Source: Antedon mediterranea
Lineage: Eukaryota; Echinodermata; Crinoidea; Comatulida; Antedonidae
DNA length: 64,000 bases
Reading direction: 5' to 3'
NCBI RefSeq assembly: GCF_964355755.1
Contig: NC_092671.1
Coordinates: 12,194,501-12,258,500, forward strand
The notes beneath the pieces were generated by a model. The model made no database searches and was not told the DNA's origin. It saw only the letters and a program-made list of their open reading frames with translations. The number at the start of each line of letters is the position of its first letter. Within the stretch, counting starts at the first letter, position 1. The position numbers and the translations under genes were made by a program. Positions 35,332 to 46,500 of the stretch are shown piece after piece.

Positions 35332-36880
35332 TTTCATTTCATTTCATTTCATTTTTCATTTCATTTATTTCAATATCATTATCGCAGCCTTAGCTGAATT
35401 ACAAAGATATTTACATTTGTTCAATATTAAAATTTGTATAAAAGTATAAAACCAATGATAATAATATATAAAAAAGGAGGCAATTTACACAAGAAATACA
35501 ATACAGGAACATTCAAAAAGTTTAGCTTAAAATATTAAAATAGAAAAAAAACACCTAAAAGCATCAAGAAGAATCGCAAAGCTGTACTGGGTGATATATA
35601 CTGATTATTCATTTAGAAGCAAGATAAGGTATGGTATTGCACTTTTTCTATATCTTTCAACTCTGCATTTGGGTTGTTGATACTTTACACGTCTTAGTTT
35701 CATGTTACTTACATTCTTCACTGGAAACCATTTTCCAAAATGAATACTTTTTGAACAATTCAGAGCAAACTTATAGCATAGATTACGCCTTCTATCAGAT
35801 AAAGTGTCTAAAGAAAGATCATTGAGTGCTTGGTCATAACATATGTAGTCATTACACAATATTATTCTGCAAGCCCTTTTTTGGACAGATTCTATCATAT
35901 CACTTTGTTTCTTAGTGAGACTAGAATGCCATACTGGGACAGCATATTCAACACTTGGTCTTATGTAACTCTTAAATACATCTACAAGATCAAATTTCGG
36001 AAGATTGAACTTTCTTAATCTACATAATATAATTTATGCAGACGTCTGCTGGCTTTGGATACAATTTCTTTAACATTACGGTCCCATTTGAGGTTAGCTT
36101 GTATCCATAAACCTAGTAACTTAGTTTCATTAACAATTTCAATTGTAGCATTACCAATGAAAAGGGGTTCATGTTCATATTGATTTCTTTGAAAGTTAAA
36201 ATACATAGTTTTACATTTAGTTGGGTTAAGTTTTAGTTTGTTTTCATTAGACCATACATTCAGTAAAGCAACATCATTCTGAATTGAGGAAATTACATCC
36301 TTTTTTACTATCTGTCCTATGCACAAATCATCTACATATTTCCAAGTTTTACATGGCGAGTCTTGCATGGCATCAATAATTAGAGCAAGAAAGATCATAG
36401 GCCCAAGGAGCGTACCTTGAGGGACGCCACATGTTAGATTAACACTCATTGATAAGGTGGATTTATAGCGTACTTGTTGGGTTCTGTTTGACAAAAAGCT
36501 AATTAACCACGGTACAATTTCAGGCCTACAACCAAGTGTTACTAATTTAGAAACTGCTATTGTGTGGTCAACACAATCGAATGCTTTACTAAAGTCAGTT
36601 AAAACTAACTGACCAACAGATTTGGGAATGTTACTGTACCTTCATAGAACACATTTAGTAGATCAACCAAATTATGGGTTGTAGAAAAGTGTTTACGGCA
36701 ACCATATTGGTTGTTATCAAGATTTTTCTCGATATCTGTTAAGAGCCATTTTTTAATGAAGCCCTCAGCTTCTATATTGGTAGAGCATTTCATAAATTTG
36801 CGATTGAGTGAGTTGCTCCTAATGTAGGCGGACGGAGGTAATACAACGAGAAAATCATATATGGGCACTTCATGATAACC
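35332..36880 (-). mobile_element. LINE fragment B with (AAATG)n tail
   Basis: The tail repeat CATTTCATTT (plus strand) is at 35332-35370. Minus-strand blocks: 36868-36605 (NQYGCRKHFSTTHNLVDLLN), 36494-36015 (LTCGVPQGTLLGPMIFLALI; WKYVDDLCI), 35898-35605 (QKRACRIILCNDYICYDQAL). The palm carries YVDD rather than YADD. Frameshifts between blocks; 5'-truncated. It lies head to tail next to fragment A. Confidence 0.8.
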
Positions 36881-37154
36881 AAGTTTTTATCTGATTTTTT
36901 TCAGTTTTTTTATTTTACGTCGTTTTGTTCTCATTTCATGCACAATGTACAATAACGATGATTTCTAAAACCATGGACTTTACCAAACCTTCATTTATCA
37001 GTTCTACAAACTATTTTTATGCAGTTTCCAAAAGTTCATCAACTGATTTACACTAGTAAACTTGAGGAAACTCTTTCTGTGTGTTTGTTTATTTGATTGT
37101 GGGTTTGTTTGTGAACAGCTTATAGGACATGGTTTTTATTAAAAAAATTTTAAA

Positions 37155-37203
37155 ATACCCCGGGATCTCAGCTGTGGGAGGTTGTATACCATTACACCAG
37201 ACT
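37155..37203 (-). repeat. tRNA-derived SINE head
   Basis: Same unit as 26725-26775, embedded in flank sequence shared upstream of genes 4 and 5. Confidence 0.5.
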
Positions 37204-37389
37204 CACATTTAAAAGGATGTGAAATTAGCCTTATCACACTCAGCACTAAGACATAAGGGGCTCTTGGGGCTACCACTCGACTCATATGACATCGCTGTAT
37301 TTATTAAAGGTCCAGTGTGTTGTCACAGGAGCCAGTAAATCAGTAGGCGTAGGACTGTATGCACTATTGAAGTGCTCTCTAGTTCTATA

Positions 37390-37502
37390 TGAAATGATAA
37401 GCTTTACGATGTTATTTTTATCTGCTTATATAATAAGCAGATATTATATAATATAATAATATATAAGCAGATAAAAATAACATCGTAAAGCTTATCATTT
37501 CA
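37390..37502. repeat. Inverted duplication of a gene flank segment
   Basis: TGAAATGATAAGCTTTACG to CTGCTTATA is followed by an AT-rich centre and the reverse complement (TATAAGCAGATAAAAATAAC ... GCTTATCATTTCA). The arm sequence is the single-copy flank of genes 3 and 4 (12936, 26878), so here a normal flank became a ~55 bp-arm cruciform ~100 bp upstream of the TATA box. Confidence 0.88.
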
Positions 37503-37569
37503 TAATAATAATTAAATTTATTTATTATTATTTATGTAAATATTATTTACATAAATAATAATAAATAAA

Positions 37570-37708
37570 TTATTATTTTCTATTGCGCTATAATTTATTT
37601 AAATATATAAATATTGCGTTTTATGATATCAGTCTGCGCCTAAACATTATTAATCAAGTTGTGCAAAGCAAGCTTGCAAGTTACGGATCTACCTGGGTTG
37701 CAATAATA
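37570..37708 (+). promoter_or_regulatory. Promoter and 5' untranslated exon of peptide gene 5
   Basis: TATTGCGCTATAATTTATTT, TATATAAATA (37603-37612), then CAAGTTGTGCAAAGCAAGC and an exon ending CAATAATA before gtaagt at 37709. Compared with genes 3 and 4 there is a ~17 base insertion between TATA and the start region. Confidence 0.66.
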
Positions 37709-37865
37709 GTAAGTAAAATGTTATTATCTGCTAAAATAAATTTTCCTCGATTTTAGATTAACTTATTTTTTTTATTCTTATTTTTTAATTAATTAATTGG
37801 TTTTTCATTATACAATAATTATCATTATTTTTCCGTTCTCTGTATATTTCATTCCAGAAAACAAG

Positions 37866-38923
37866 ATGCTTCGATTTACAACAGTACTGTTAATATTGTG
37901 CTGTCGACTTGGATCTAAGATATCTAATGCAGGTTGGAAATATATAATATTGATGCATAATTGTGAATTAGTATTAGTTATCATTAATTAAACAAGAAAC
38001 ATTACAATTCAACAACACAATCCTTCTAATAATCGAAGAAAAAATACAAGAACAATCAGCCTTTGATTTGTTTTGAATTTTATCATTTGCTTATACTTAG
38101 ATAAGGCATGTAGTAGTGATGCTCACTGCACACCACCAGCGAGATGCTCTATTATAGATGGACTAGCTTTCTGTGGTAAGATGGTCTTTTTATATAAAAA
38201 AAAAAGGTACAGATATACACGTACGACACAAACCTACTGAAAACAATTTTGATAACGATAATCGGCCTTTACATTATACCTGTTTATTTTGACTTTTATA
38301 TTTTGCTACTTAGAGGTCGAATGTAGTACTGATAATAACTGCACTGCGCCAGAAAGATGTCACCATAACAGATATGGAATAGCTTTCTGTGGTAAGGTGT
38401 TTTTTTTTTGTTTATAAAAGGCATAAAATGTGAAAAGTGACTTTCTTATTAGGGTGTTTTTTTTTTTTTATAAAAGGCATAAAATGTGAAAAGTGACTTT
38501 CTTATAAGGGTGTTTTTTTGTTGTTTATAAAAGGCATAAAATGTGAAAAGTGACTTTCTTATTATGGTGTTTTTTGTTTTGTTTATAAAAGCCATAAAAT
38601 GTGAAAAGTGACTTTCTTATAAGGGTGTTTTTTTTGTTTATAAAAGGCATAAAATGTGAAAAGTGACTTTCTTATAAGGGTGTTTTTTTTTGTTTATAAA
38701 AGGCATAAAATGTGAAAAGTGACTTTCTTATTAGGGTGGTTTTTTTTGTTTATAAAAGGCATAAAATGTGAAAAGTGACTTTCTTATTAGGGTGTTTTTT
38801 TGTTTGTTTATAAAAGGCATAAAATGTGAAAAGTGACCGGGGTGTTTTTTTTTTTCATTTGTTACAGATAACTTAGTAGACGGTTTTTACATTAGCCAAG
38901 CAGATATTATTAGAGAAGATTAG
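37866..38923 (+). CDS. Secreted peptide precursor, cluster gene 5 (two 4-Cys modules)
   Basis: Coding exons 37866-37932, 38101-38175, 38314-38391 and 38868-38923; all phase 1, 276 bases, 91 aa plus TAG. Exon 1 is a signal peptide (MLRFTTVLLILCC). The two modules have C-x5-C-x5-C-x8-C (ACSSDAHCTPPARC) and C-x5-C-x5-C-x9-C (ECSTDNNCTAPERC) and differ far more than those of genes 1 and 3, so this is an older duplication. The tail ends DGFYISQADIIRED with no amidation Gly. The last intron carries a minisatellite. AATAAA is at 38996-39001. The most compact complete copy, with good splice sites; function unknown. Confidence 0.83.
38395..38850 (+). repeat. ~60 bp minisatellite in last intron of gene 5
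   Basis: About eight units of GGGTGTTTTTTTT, TTTATAAAAGGCATAAAATG, TGAAAAGTGACTTTCTTAT; they differ mostly in T-run length and in TTAGGG versus TAAGGG. The first unit starts at the donor itself (ggtaaggtgtttt). Confidence 0.95.
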
Positions 38924-38995
38924 AAAAGAAACTTAGACTTTAATATTGTAATAGCTTTTCCATTTATTTGGCAACAGATGACCGAGTGTTGGCAC

Positions 38996-39001
38996 AATAA
39001 A
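38996..39001 (+). terminator. Polyadenylation signal of peptide gene 5
   Basis: AATAAA in 'ggcacaataaaatgtaac', followed by GTTTGTTGTCTTTTC. Confidence 0.65.
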
Positions 39002-39189
39002 ATGTAACAATATTATAATAGTTTGTTGTCTTTTCTCTTCTTGGTTGAAAGCGCTATTTTTCCAGTATTTGCAGCTATAGGCCCGGTACTACAATGTTAA
39101 TTCTTTTTTTTTTCTTTTTTTTTTTTTGGTCTTGTTTACATTATTGTTTACCCTGTATATATTTTATATTCCGATCAGAGAAACGCACC

Positions 39190-39890
39190 CTATATAGTGT
39201 ACGAGCTTAATATATAACTCTATAGTTCACTATGTCAGTCGGTCGGTCGGTCTGTCGGTCTGTCTGTCTGTCGGTCCGGTATCACTATGCGTTTTATCGC
39301 TTTCTGACCTTATCTTGATATCAGTTTAATCTAGCTAAGTCAATTTTTCACAGTATATTCCTTATGGCCAGGAATCGATGTTTTCACGGTGCGCAATAAA
39401 AAATTACGCGGTCTACGCACGATTTAACGAAATCACGTTTGTAATCATATCTTCACAACCATGAAATTAAATAAAATTTGGTACTCATAAATTTCAGGGC
39501 ATAAATCATCATATTATGGCAATACAATTACGTGCGTAGCGCATGTAACGCATGCGTACGTACTCGCGCTTAAAATTTTCAAAATTTATTTTCGATGATA
39601 TAAGAGTACGTTTCAGGCAATTTTAAGCGTTTACAAAATTGCCATGAGTGCGCAGATTTTTGCGCGCGCACTGCGCGTTAAATGTTGTTGCGCACTCTTT
39701 TTGCCCGATTTCTGTTTTCTTGACTTACTTTTCAACTCGAAATTACGTTATACGAGCACGTCAAAAGTGACAGGCTACGCACGTGTAAATTAAAAAAATA
39801 TAAATGTTTTTAAACATTTCAACATGTTCAGTAATTTCGGTCAGTTGGTAGGTTGGTCGGTCGGTCGCACGCGACTGCAGCCATCTATAT
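39190..39890. repeat. Repeat with CGGT/CTGT runs at its ends
   Basis: Left end has a GTCGGTCGGTCTGTCGGTCT run (39237-39280); right end has GTTGGTCGGTCGGTCGC (39853). The left part matches 24043-24165 in reverse. The interior is rich in CpG/TGCGCG phrases unlike the surrounding DNA. No ORF. Confidence 0.6.
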
Positions 39891-40062
39891 GGCTTTGTTT
39901 TTTTAAAGTAGGCTTCCATGACCTAATTTTCTTTTTACTCTTGTTTCCTTTCCTTATATTAAAAATGTTGGTTATAATATATCATTTATTGTGAACACAA
40001 TATTAATTAAGCAAATTAAAATAACTATAATACATAGTTTGTTTTGACCTTTTTTAGGTAAC

Positions 40063-40120
40063 TATAATCATAGAGATATTATAGTTACTATAATATCACT
40101 ATAATATCTCTATGCTATAA
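40063..40120. repeat. Short palindrome
   Basis: CATAGAGATATTATAG pairs with CTATAATATCTCTATG, forming a hairpin upstream of ZC3H15. Confidence 0.75.
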
Positions 40121-40578
40121 TCATGGAAGAGTGAAATTGTGACTCTTCTAATAATAGTGTGAGTCAGAAGCTTGAAGTGAAGAAGAAAATAACGTTTCAT
40201 AACATGCCATGCGCCGCTACACCATGGAAAATGTGTATAGCGCCAACATCAGTCGCAAACCACTGCTCCTCCTCTCACTGGATGCGATATCTAGTCAGCT
40301 CATCAGAGCAGACAGGTTTTTCAATTTAACATCATAATAATGCCTGGTTACTAATTATTAATTAATAACTGAATAAAATTTATTAAGGAATTATTAATAA
40401 ATATTACAATTATAATAAAAGAACAAATGAAAAGTATTAAATACAGTACAATCTGTTTTTAAAAACGTGCCCTATAACACATCCACCAGAAGTTGACGTC
40501 CGACGATGCGATTTCGAGGTCGATTTCGCCACACTGTGAAAAGAAAATCATTCTGTTGGGTTAAATAATTAACCCAAA

Positions 40579-43500
40579 ATGCCACCCAAGAAGGCACAAC
40601 AACCAAGTAAGAAAAATGATCAGAAGAAAAAAGAAAAGATTATTGAGGTTAAGTTTCTATTTGAATTATTTTCGCTGTTATGCTCGTTTATAATACACAT
40701 TTCAATTTGTAAGTAGCCTAGGCCTAGCCTAGCTGCTGTAGTGTAGGCCTACCTAGCCTACTAGCTACTAGCCTAGGCCTAGGCTACCTATAGTATGCCT
40801 CGAGTCTAGTAGACTTATGTTTTATTATTGAAAACTAGGCCTATTATGATACATATCTATATCTAGGGCCCTGTTTCTGCTGCCAACTAAATACCGTATA
40901 TTATACGGTATTTTTTTAATACCGTATTATGCGTATATATACGGTATATTTTTGGCAGCAGAAACTGCTCTCATAAAAAATATACCGTATTTTCCCCACA
41001 AAATTTGTGGATAAAATACGGTATTTACAAATTTATACCGTATTTTTTGTACCCGTTTCTGCTGCCAATAAAAAATACCGTATTTTTTTTTTACATGACA
41101 AAAGGTCAACATTCGTATTTTTATTTTCTGTCGCTGTCAGCTGTTTTACACACGTGTATATATATATTCGGCGAAAATGTGGAGCGAAGACGTTACAGTT
41201 TTACTAAATAAATTTGCGTGGGGAAGCTAAAATGTCTGGCCAACTAAGGTAATAAAAGGGACAACCACATTTATAAAGACATTTCTAAAAAAATAAAGCA
41301 GGAGTATGGAATAGACTTGTCTCCAAAGCAAGTAAACTCAAAGCTGAAGAGCCTGCGAAAGCAGTACAACATTGCAAAATACAATAACTCGGGGAGGGAA
41401 CGAATTAATTGTCCCCATTACGATGTTTTCTGTGCTCTCACAACATCTCTATCACTAGGGCTAGGCTGTTGAAAGTGAGACGTAAAACTTCCTTTATTGC
41501 GACTTTTAATTATCGATCAAATAAATGAATGGCAATTTGGGTAAAAAAGATGAAATTTAACACGACCACCCAAGAAGCATTGTTAGCAGAAACGGGGTAC
41601 TAAAAAATACCGTATTTTTATACCGTATTTTGAGCAGTTGCAGCAGAAACAGGCCCTAGGATAGTATACCTTCCTAGCTAGCCTAGGCTCTAGCTGGTTT
41701 ACAGCCGAAACGATTGAATGTATGAAACGCCGCGTGTGCCGTTTGTCATACAACGTGTAATCAAAACGACGTGTGTTTAAAGCCTGATTTCCTGTCGACG
41801 TTTTAATACGTTGAGTTGCGTTGAGTTTAAAATCGTTAAAGTTGAAAATAAAATAGCGATGACGATGATCGAGTCGGACCGCTAATATTTACACATTTTT
41901 ACACGATCGTTCATAGTTTCTTGGTTCTCTCGAGCGTTGCTGGGACACGCGGACGTGAAGTGTTGCAAAACTATAAGGCCGGCCACGCGCAGCCGGGACC
42001 GCGTGAAAATTGAAAAAGTTACGGGTTTTGATGCTTAAACCCAGCCTAGGACATGCTTTCGTTGATATCTTAATCTAGGTTTACACTAAAGACAAACATT
42101 AAATTTAATTGGTTTAATATTATAATTTAACTTGCACTTGTTTTTTTTAAATATCAGACCTTAAAAGTGTACAAAAAAGGTGAAAAACATCGTCGCGTTG
42201 TAAACATTCAAGAATTGTCAGCGCATACCTATTTTTTCACAAACTGCAATGACGTAATTTGTGGACCATTTGATTGGTCAGTTTTAACGATCGTAATCGT
42301 TAAAGTTGAACTCGGTTCAACTTTAACGATTTAAAATTTTAACGATTTTCAACGTTAATTTTTACCCCCTTTTCCTGTTAAATCGTTGAATGTCAACTCA
42401 ACGCAACTCAACGTAACTTAACGTCGACAGGAAAACAGGCTTTAATACAATTGTTTTACTTTTTTTCAGATTGAAATGACTTCACGTATGTGACTTAATA
42501 AATATATAACAGATAGATGTTTTTAATTATTTATGTATTATTATGTTTATCATCGTATAATAATGAATGTTGTGTAAACAGACTAAACATAGTTGGGTTT
42601 TTTATTTATTTTTTAAATGTAGGCCTAGGCCTACTGTACAGTAAAAGTGTAAGGAAAAGAATTAAAATTGGACAAAATACAGTATTTGTTTGAATACGTT
42701 AAATAAATTTAAAATGGTGAATTATTATAACTAGATGGTACGCTCGCTTCGCTCGCGTACCATCTAGGTCGTGCCCACAGATGGTTCTCGAATACACAGT
42801 AATTTCAGGGTAAAAAATCTGGCGATTTCAAATGCACGTACCGCAGGACTATAATACATTGTCGTTTACAGAAACGAATAAATAGACACAATGATTTATG
42901 TAGTCAAACAAAATTAGCACCCTGGGAATTACTTCCGAAAGAGAAACTTACCACAAAATTAGTCCAAATTGTTTATTCATTTAAAGAAACCCAATTATGG
43001 TTGAGGGATGGGAAAGAGGATAGGTACAAAGAAGAACAATTTTTAAATATATTCTTTATCCACGTCAGTAACGAAATATTGTTTTCATTTTTCATAGGCC
43101 TATAAATAATATACCACTAACGGTGACTAAATATAGTAAAACATTTGCGATTTAATACTTTGTTAAAACTGTCACTGTCATAGTCGATTGAAATAGTAAA
43201 GTACATGTAACGATACACCACTACGACGTTTATATTTTTTGTAATTATTAATTAATGCAAACGTTGAGAAGCAACTGTCAGTAATAAAGTTTATTTGTAT
43301 ATTACGTGTGTATATATCTAACAGTAGAGCCTACCCATAATCACAGTAATAAAGTTTATTTGTATATATTTTTTTACATCTAACAGTATTCACAGTAAGA
43401 AATGTTTGTATATATTTTTTTACATCTAACAGTATTCACAGTAAGAAATGTTCGATTCAAATGACGACCAAAAATGGTTAATAGGTATTTGCAGTACTGT

Positions 43501-46500
43501 ATTGTCAAAGTATTGCAAGTTTATTCTCCAAGGGCTCATAAATTTACCTACTTGGGTTAAACCAAACTGGCAGACTGAGAGACTGGAATGTTCCATTCAT
43601 CGCAAATCAATACATTTGTATAAACGTATATTAAATCTATCAAAATAGTATTTTTTAAAAGAAAATCGGCCTGTCTTCAACATTATGATGCTGTACTCGA
43701 GCTGTTCAACCGGTTTTCAGCCATTAAAAACAATTATCGTAGGAGGAGATAGGAAAATGCGAAGCATCCTCGTATTATTGTCTGCGGGTATTTTTCAAGA
43801 TGGACATACATTAGACAGTGACGTGTATACACAATCGGAAAACACCCCTATTTGGGGCAAATCGTTGAACCTAAATTCGTTTTAATCGTCAATAACTAAT
43901 TATCGAACTCAATTTAATTAGTAAACACGGTTACATCAGGTGGTTAAAATCAGTACCGAAAGTACGAACCAACTTTATATACCATCGAGTAAACATTCTA
44001 GAAATTACGCGCGATTTACCGAATTTTGCCCTTACGTAAATTTATATATAGATGCAAACGTTGAGAAGCAACTGTCAGTAATAAAGTTTATTTGTATATT
44101 ACGTGTTTATATATCTAACAGTAGAGCCTACCCATAATCACAGTAATAAAGTTTATTTGTAAATATTTTTTTACATCTAACAGTATTCACAGTAAGAAAT
44201 GTTTGTATATATTTTTTTACATCTAACAGTATTCACAGTAAGAAATGTTCGATTCAAATGACGACCAAAAATGGTTAATAGGTATTTGCAGTACTGTATT
44301 GTCAAAGTATTGCAAGTTTATTCTCAAAGGGCTCATAAATTTACCTACTTGTGTTAAACCAAACTGGCAGACTGAGAGATTGGAATGTTCCATTCATCGC
44401 AAATCAATACATTTGTAAAAACGTAAATTAAATCTATCAAAATAGTATTTTTTAAAGAAAATCGGCCTGTCTTCAACATTATGATGCTGTACTCGAGCAG
44501 TTCAACCGGTTTTCAGCTATTAAAAACAATTATCGTAGGAGGAGATAGGAAAATGCGAAGCGTCCTCGTATTATTGTGTGCGGGTATTTTTCAAGTTGGA
44601 CATCCATTAAACAGTGTATACCACGATCGGAAAACACCCCTATTTGGGGCAAATCGTTGAACCTAAATTCGTTTTAATCGTCAATAACTAATTATCTAAC
44701 TCAATTTAATTAGTAAACAGGGTTACATCAGGTGGTTAAAATCAGTACCGAAAGTACGAACCAACTTTATATACCATCGAGTAAAAATTCTACAAGTAAG
44801 GCGCGATTTACCGAATTTTGCCCTTACGTAAATTTATATATAGATAAACATTATTTTAATAAAAACTTAACTAAAAAATATGTTTATTCTTTGATTTTAT
44901 TCTTAAACATATATTGCTTGGTTTCATTTAATATTTGTTCCTCCATCGTGCCGTGGTTTCATACACCATAGGCTTTACTACTGTACGTTTATGATACTGC
45001 ATTGGCTTGTTATAACTGCGGCGGTATTGGCCTCCCATAGAAAATGTTGGCGGCCGTTTCAGTCGGCGGCTGTTTCGGTTACACACCCTCTAGCTAGGCA
45101 TAGCCTAGAGATTTATTATTGATAAGCCTACTGTAGGCCTAGCTAGCGGCTATAGTATAAGCCTAGGCTAGGCTGTACTCTATTTATTTATGAGCTAATG
45201 CTCATGCATGCCTATTTAAATAGCATAGACTATAGGGCCTAGATAGGTATTATTACATTATCATTGTTATTTCAAATTTGGCCATAACTAAGTGCTCAAT
45301 CACAACACAACAAAACCATTTTTCACTCAAGTCTGAGGTTAAAGATGTATTGTCCCCCTGAAAAATAATTTTTTCAATTTTTTTTTTTTTGTATATGGAA
45401 TTTTAATGTCACACAATAGTTATCCACTTGGTCAAATTGGCTACCAGCCAATGGTCCAATGGATTGTTGGTTGAATTTAACCATTTATACTGTATGCTAT
45501 CTTATAAGTGAAAATATATATTTATTTTTTTTTTTTTTAATACGTTTTTGGGGGACAATACATCTTTAAAAAATGGTTGCATCTATAATAATAATAATCT
45601 GATTTGAATGAGATATTAAATTATTCTTCTCAAGCGACAGGAAATTTATCGTTTACTTATCGGTATAATTTTTATCAGTTAATTTTTTTACTGTGGAAAC
45701 ATGGCCATTATTTAATTATTTGGCTACTTTCAACTCATACTGTAACTGGATGTTTTCATTCTTTCTTCCGAAATAGGATAAAACTTTTGGATTGAAAAAC
45801 AAGAAAGGGCAAAAAAACCAAAAATATATTCAACATGTAACAAAACAAGTCCAACATGGAAATCAAAAGACTACAAGGGTATGTTGTAAACAATTTATTT
45901 TATTTTCAGTCTTGAAGTATTAAGTAACAACAGTATGGTGTTTATAGTCTTAATCATGCCATATATTTTCAAAACTAAAATTCTGTATTAATTAATTAAT
46001 TATTTAGAGTGGCCCCAAATAACATGCCCCGTACTGTTTTTAGTTGGATATCTTGATGTTAAAATTATAATATCTTGGGTGGTTTTATTTTATGTCAACA
46101 CATGCTTACAATTATTTCAAGAATACATTTTCATTTTTAATTCCTTGATCAACAAGATGGAAGATATGCAGAGCAAAACCAAGCTGAAGGAAGATAAAAA
46201 GAAAGAACAAGAAGAATTAAACAAACTGTTCAAACCAGTAACTGCTGCACAAAAAGTTGCTAAAGGTTATATGTTAAGCCTTGTCTACACTATAAAACAT
46301 TATGTGACAAAAAATGTGATGAGCCCATATATGGACATGATGTCATATCACTACCATATGTGGGCACGTAACACTTTTTTTTGTCAAACTAGTTTGATAG
46401 TGTAGACAGAGCTTTAGACGGCTTTAGAGAGCTTTTAATTTGACAACTGATGACCTAGTTAAATCATATTAATTTAATACCTGCAGAGAAATCAGGACAT

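Noticed and set aside
38395-38850. CRISPR-like regular repeats
   Set aside because: Units are contiguous without unique spacers, in an intron of a eukaryotic gene: a minisatellite.
40927-41211. Short ORFs on both strands
   Set aside because: They lie inside a TIR element; only the frame containing the Myb/SANT-like remnant has meaning, and it is broken.
43448-44971. Five ~65-codon ORFs as a peptide family
   Set aside because: They exist because the 795 bp unit is duplicated; frames are not preserved between copies and no signal peptide or splice context is present.
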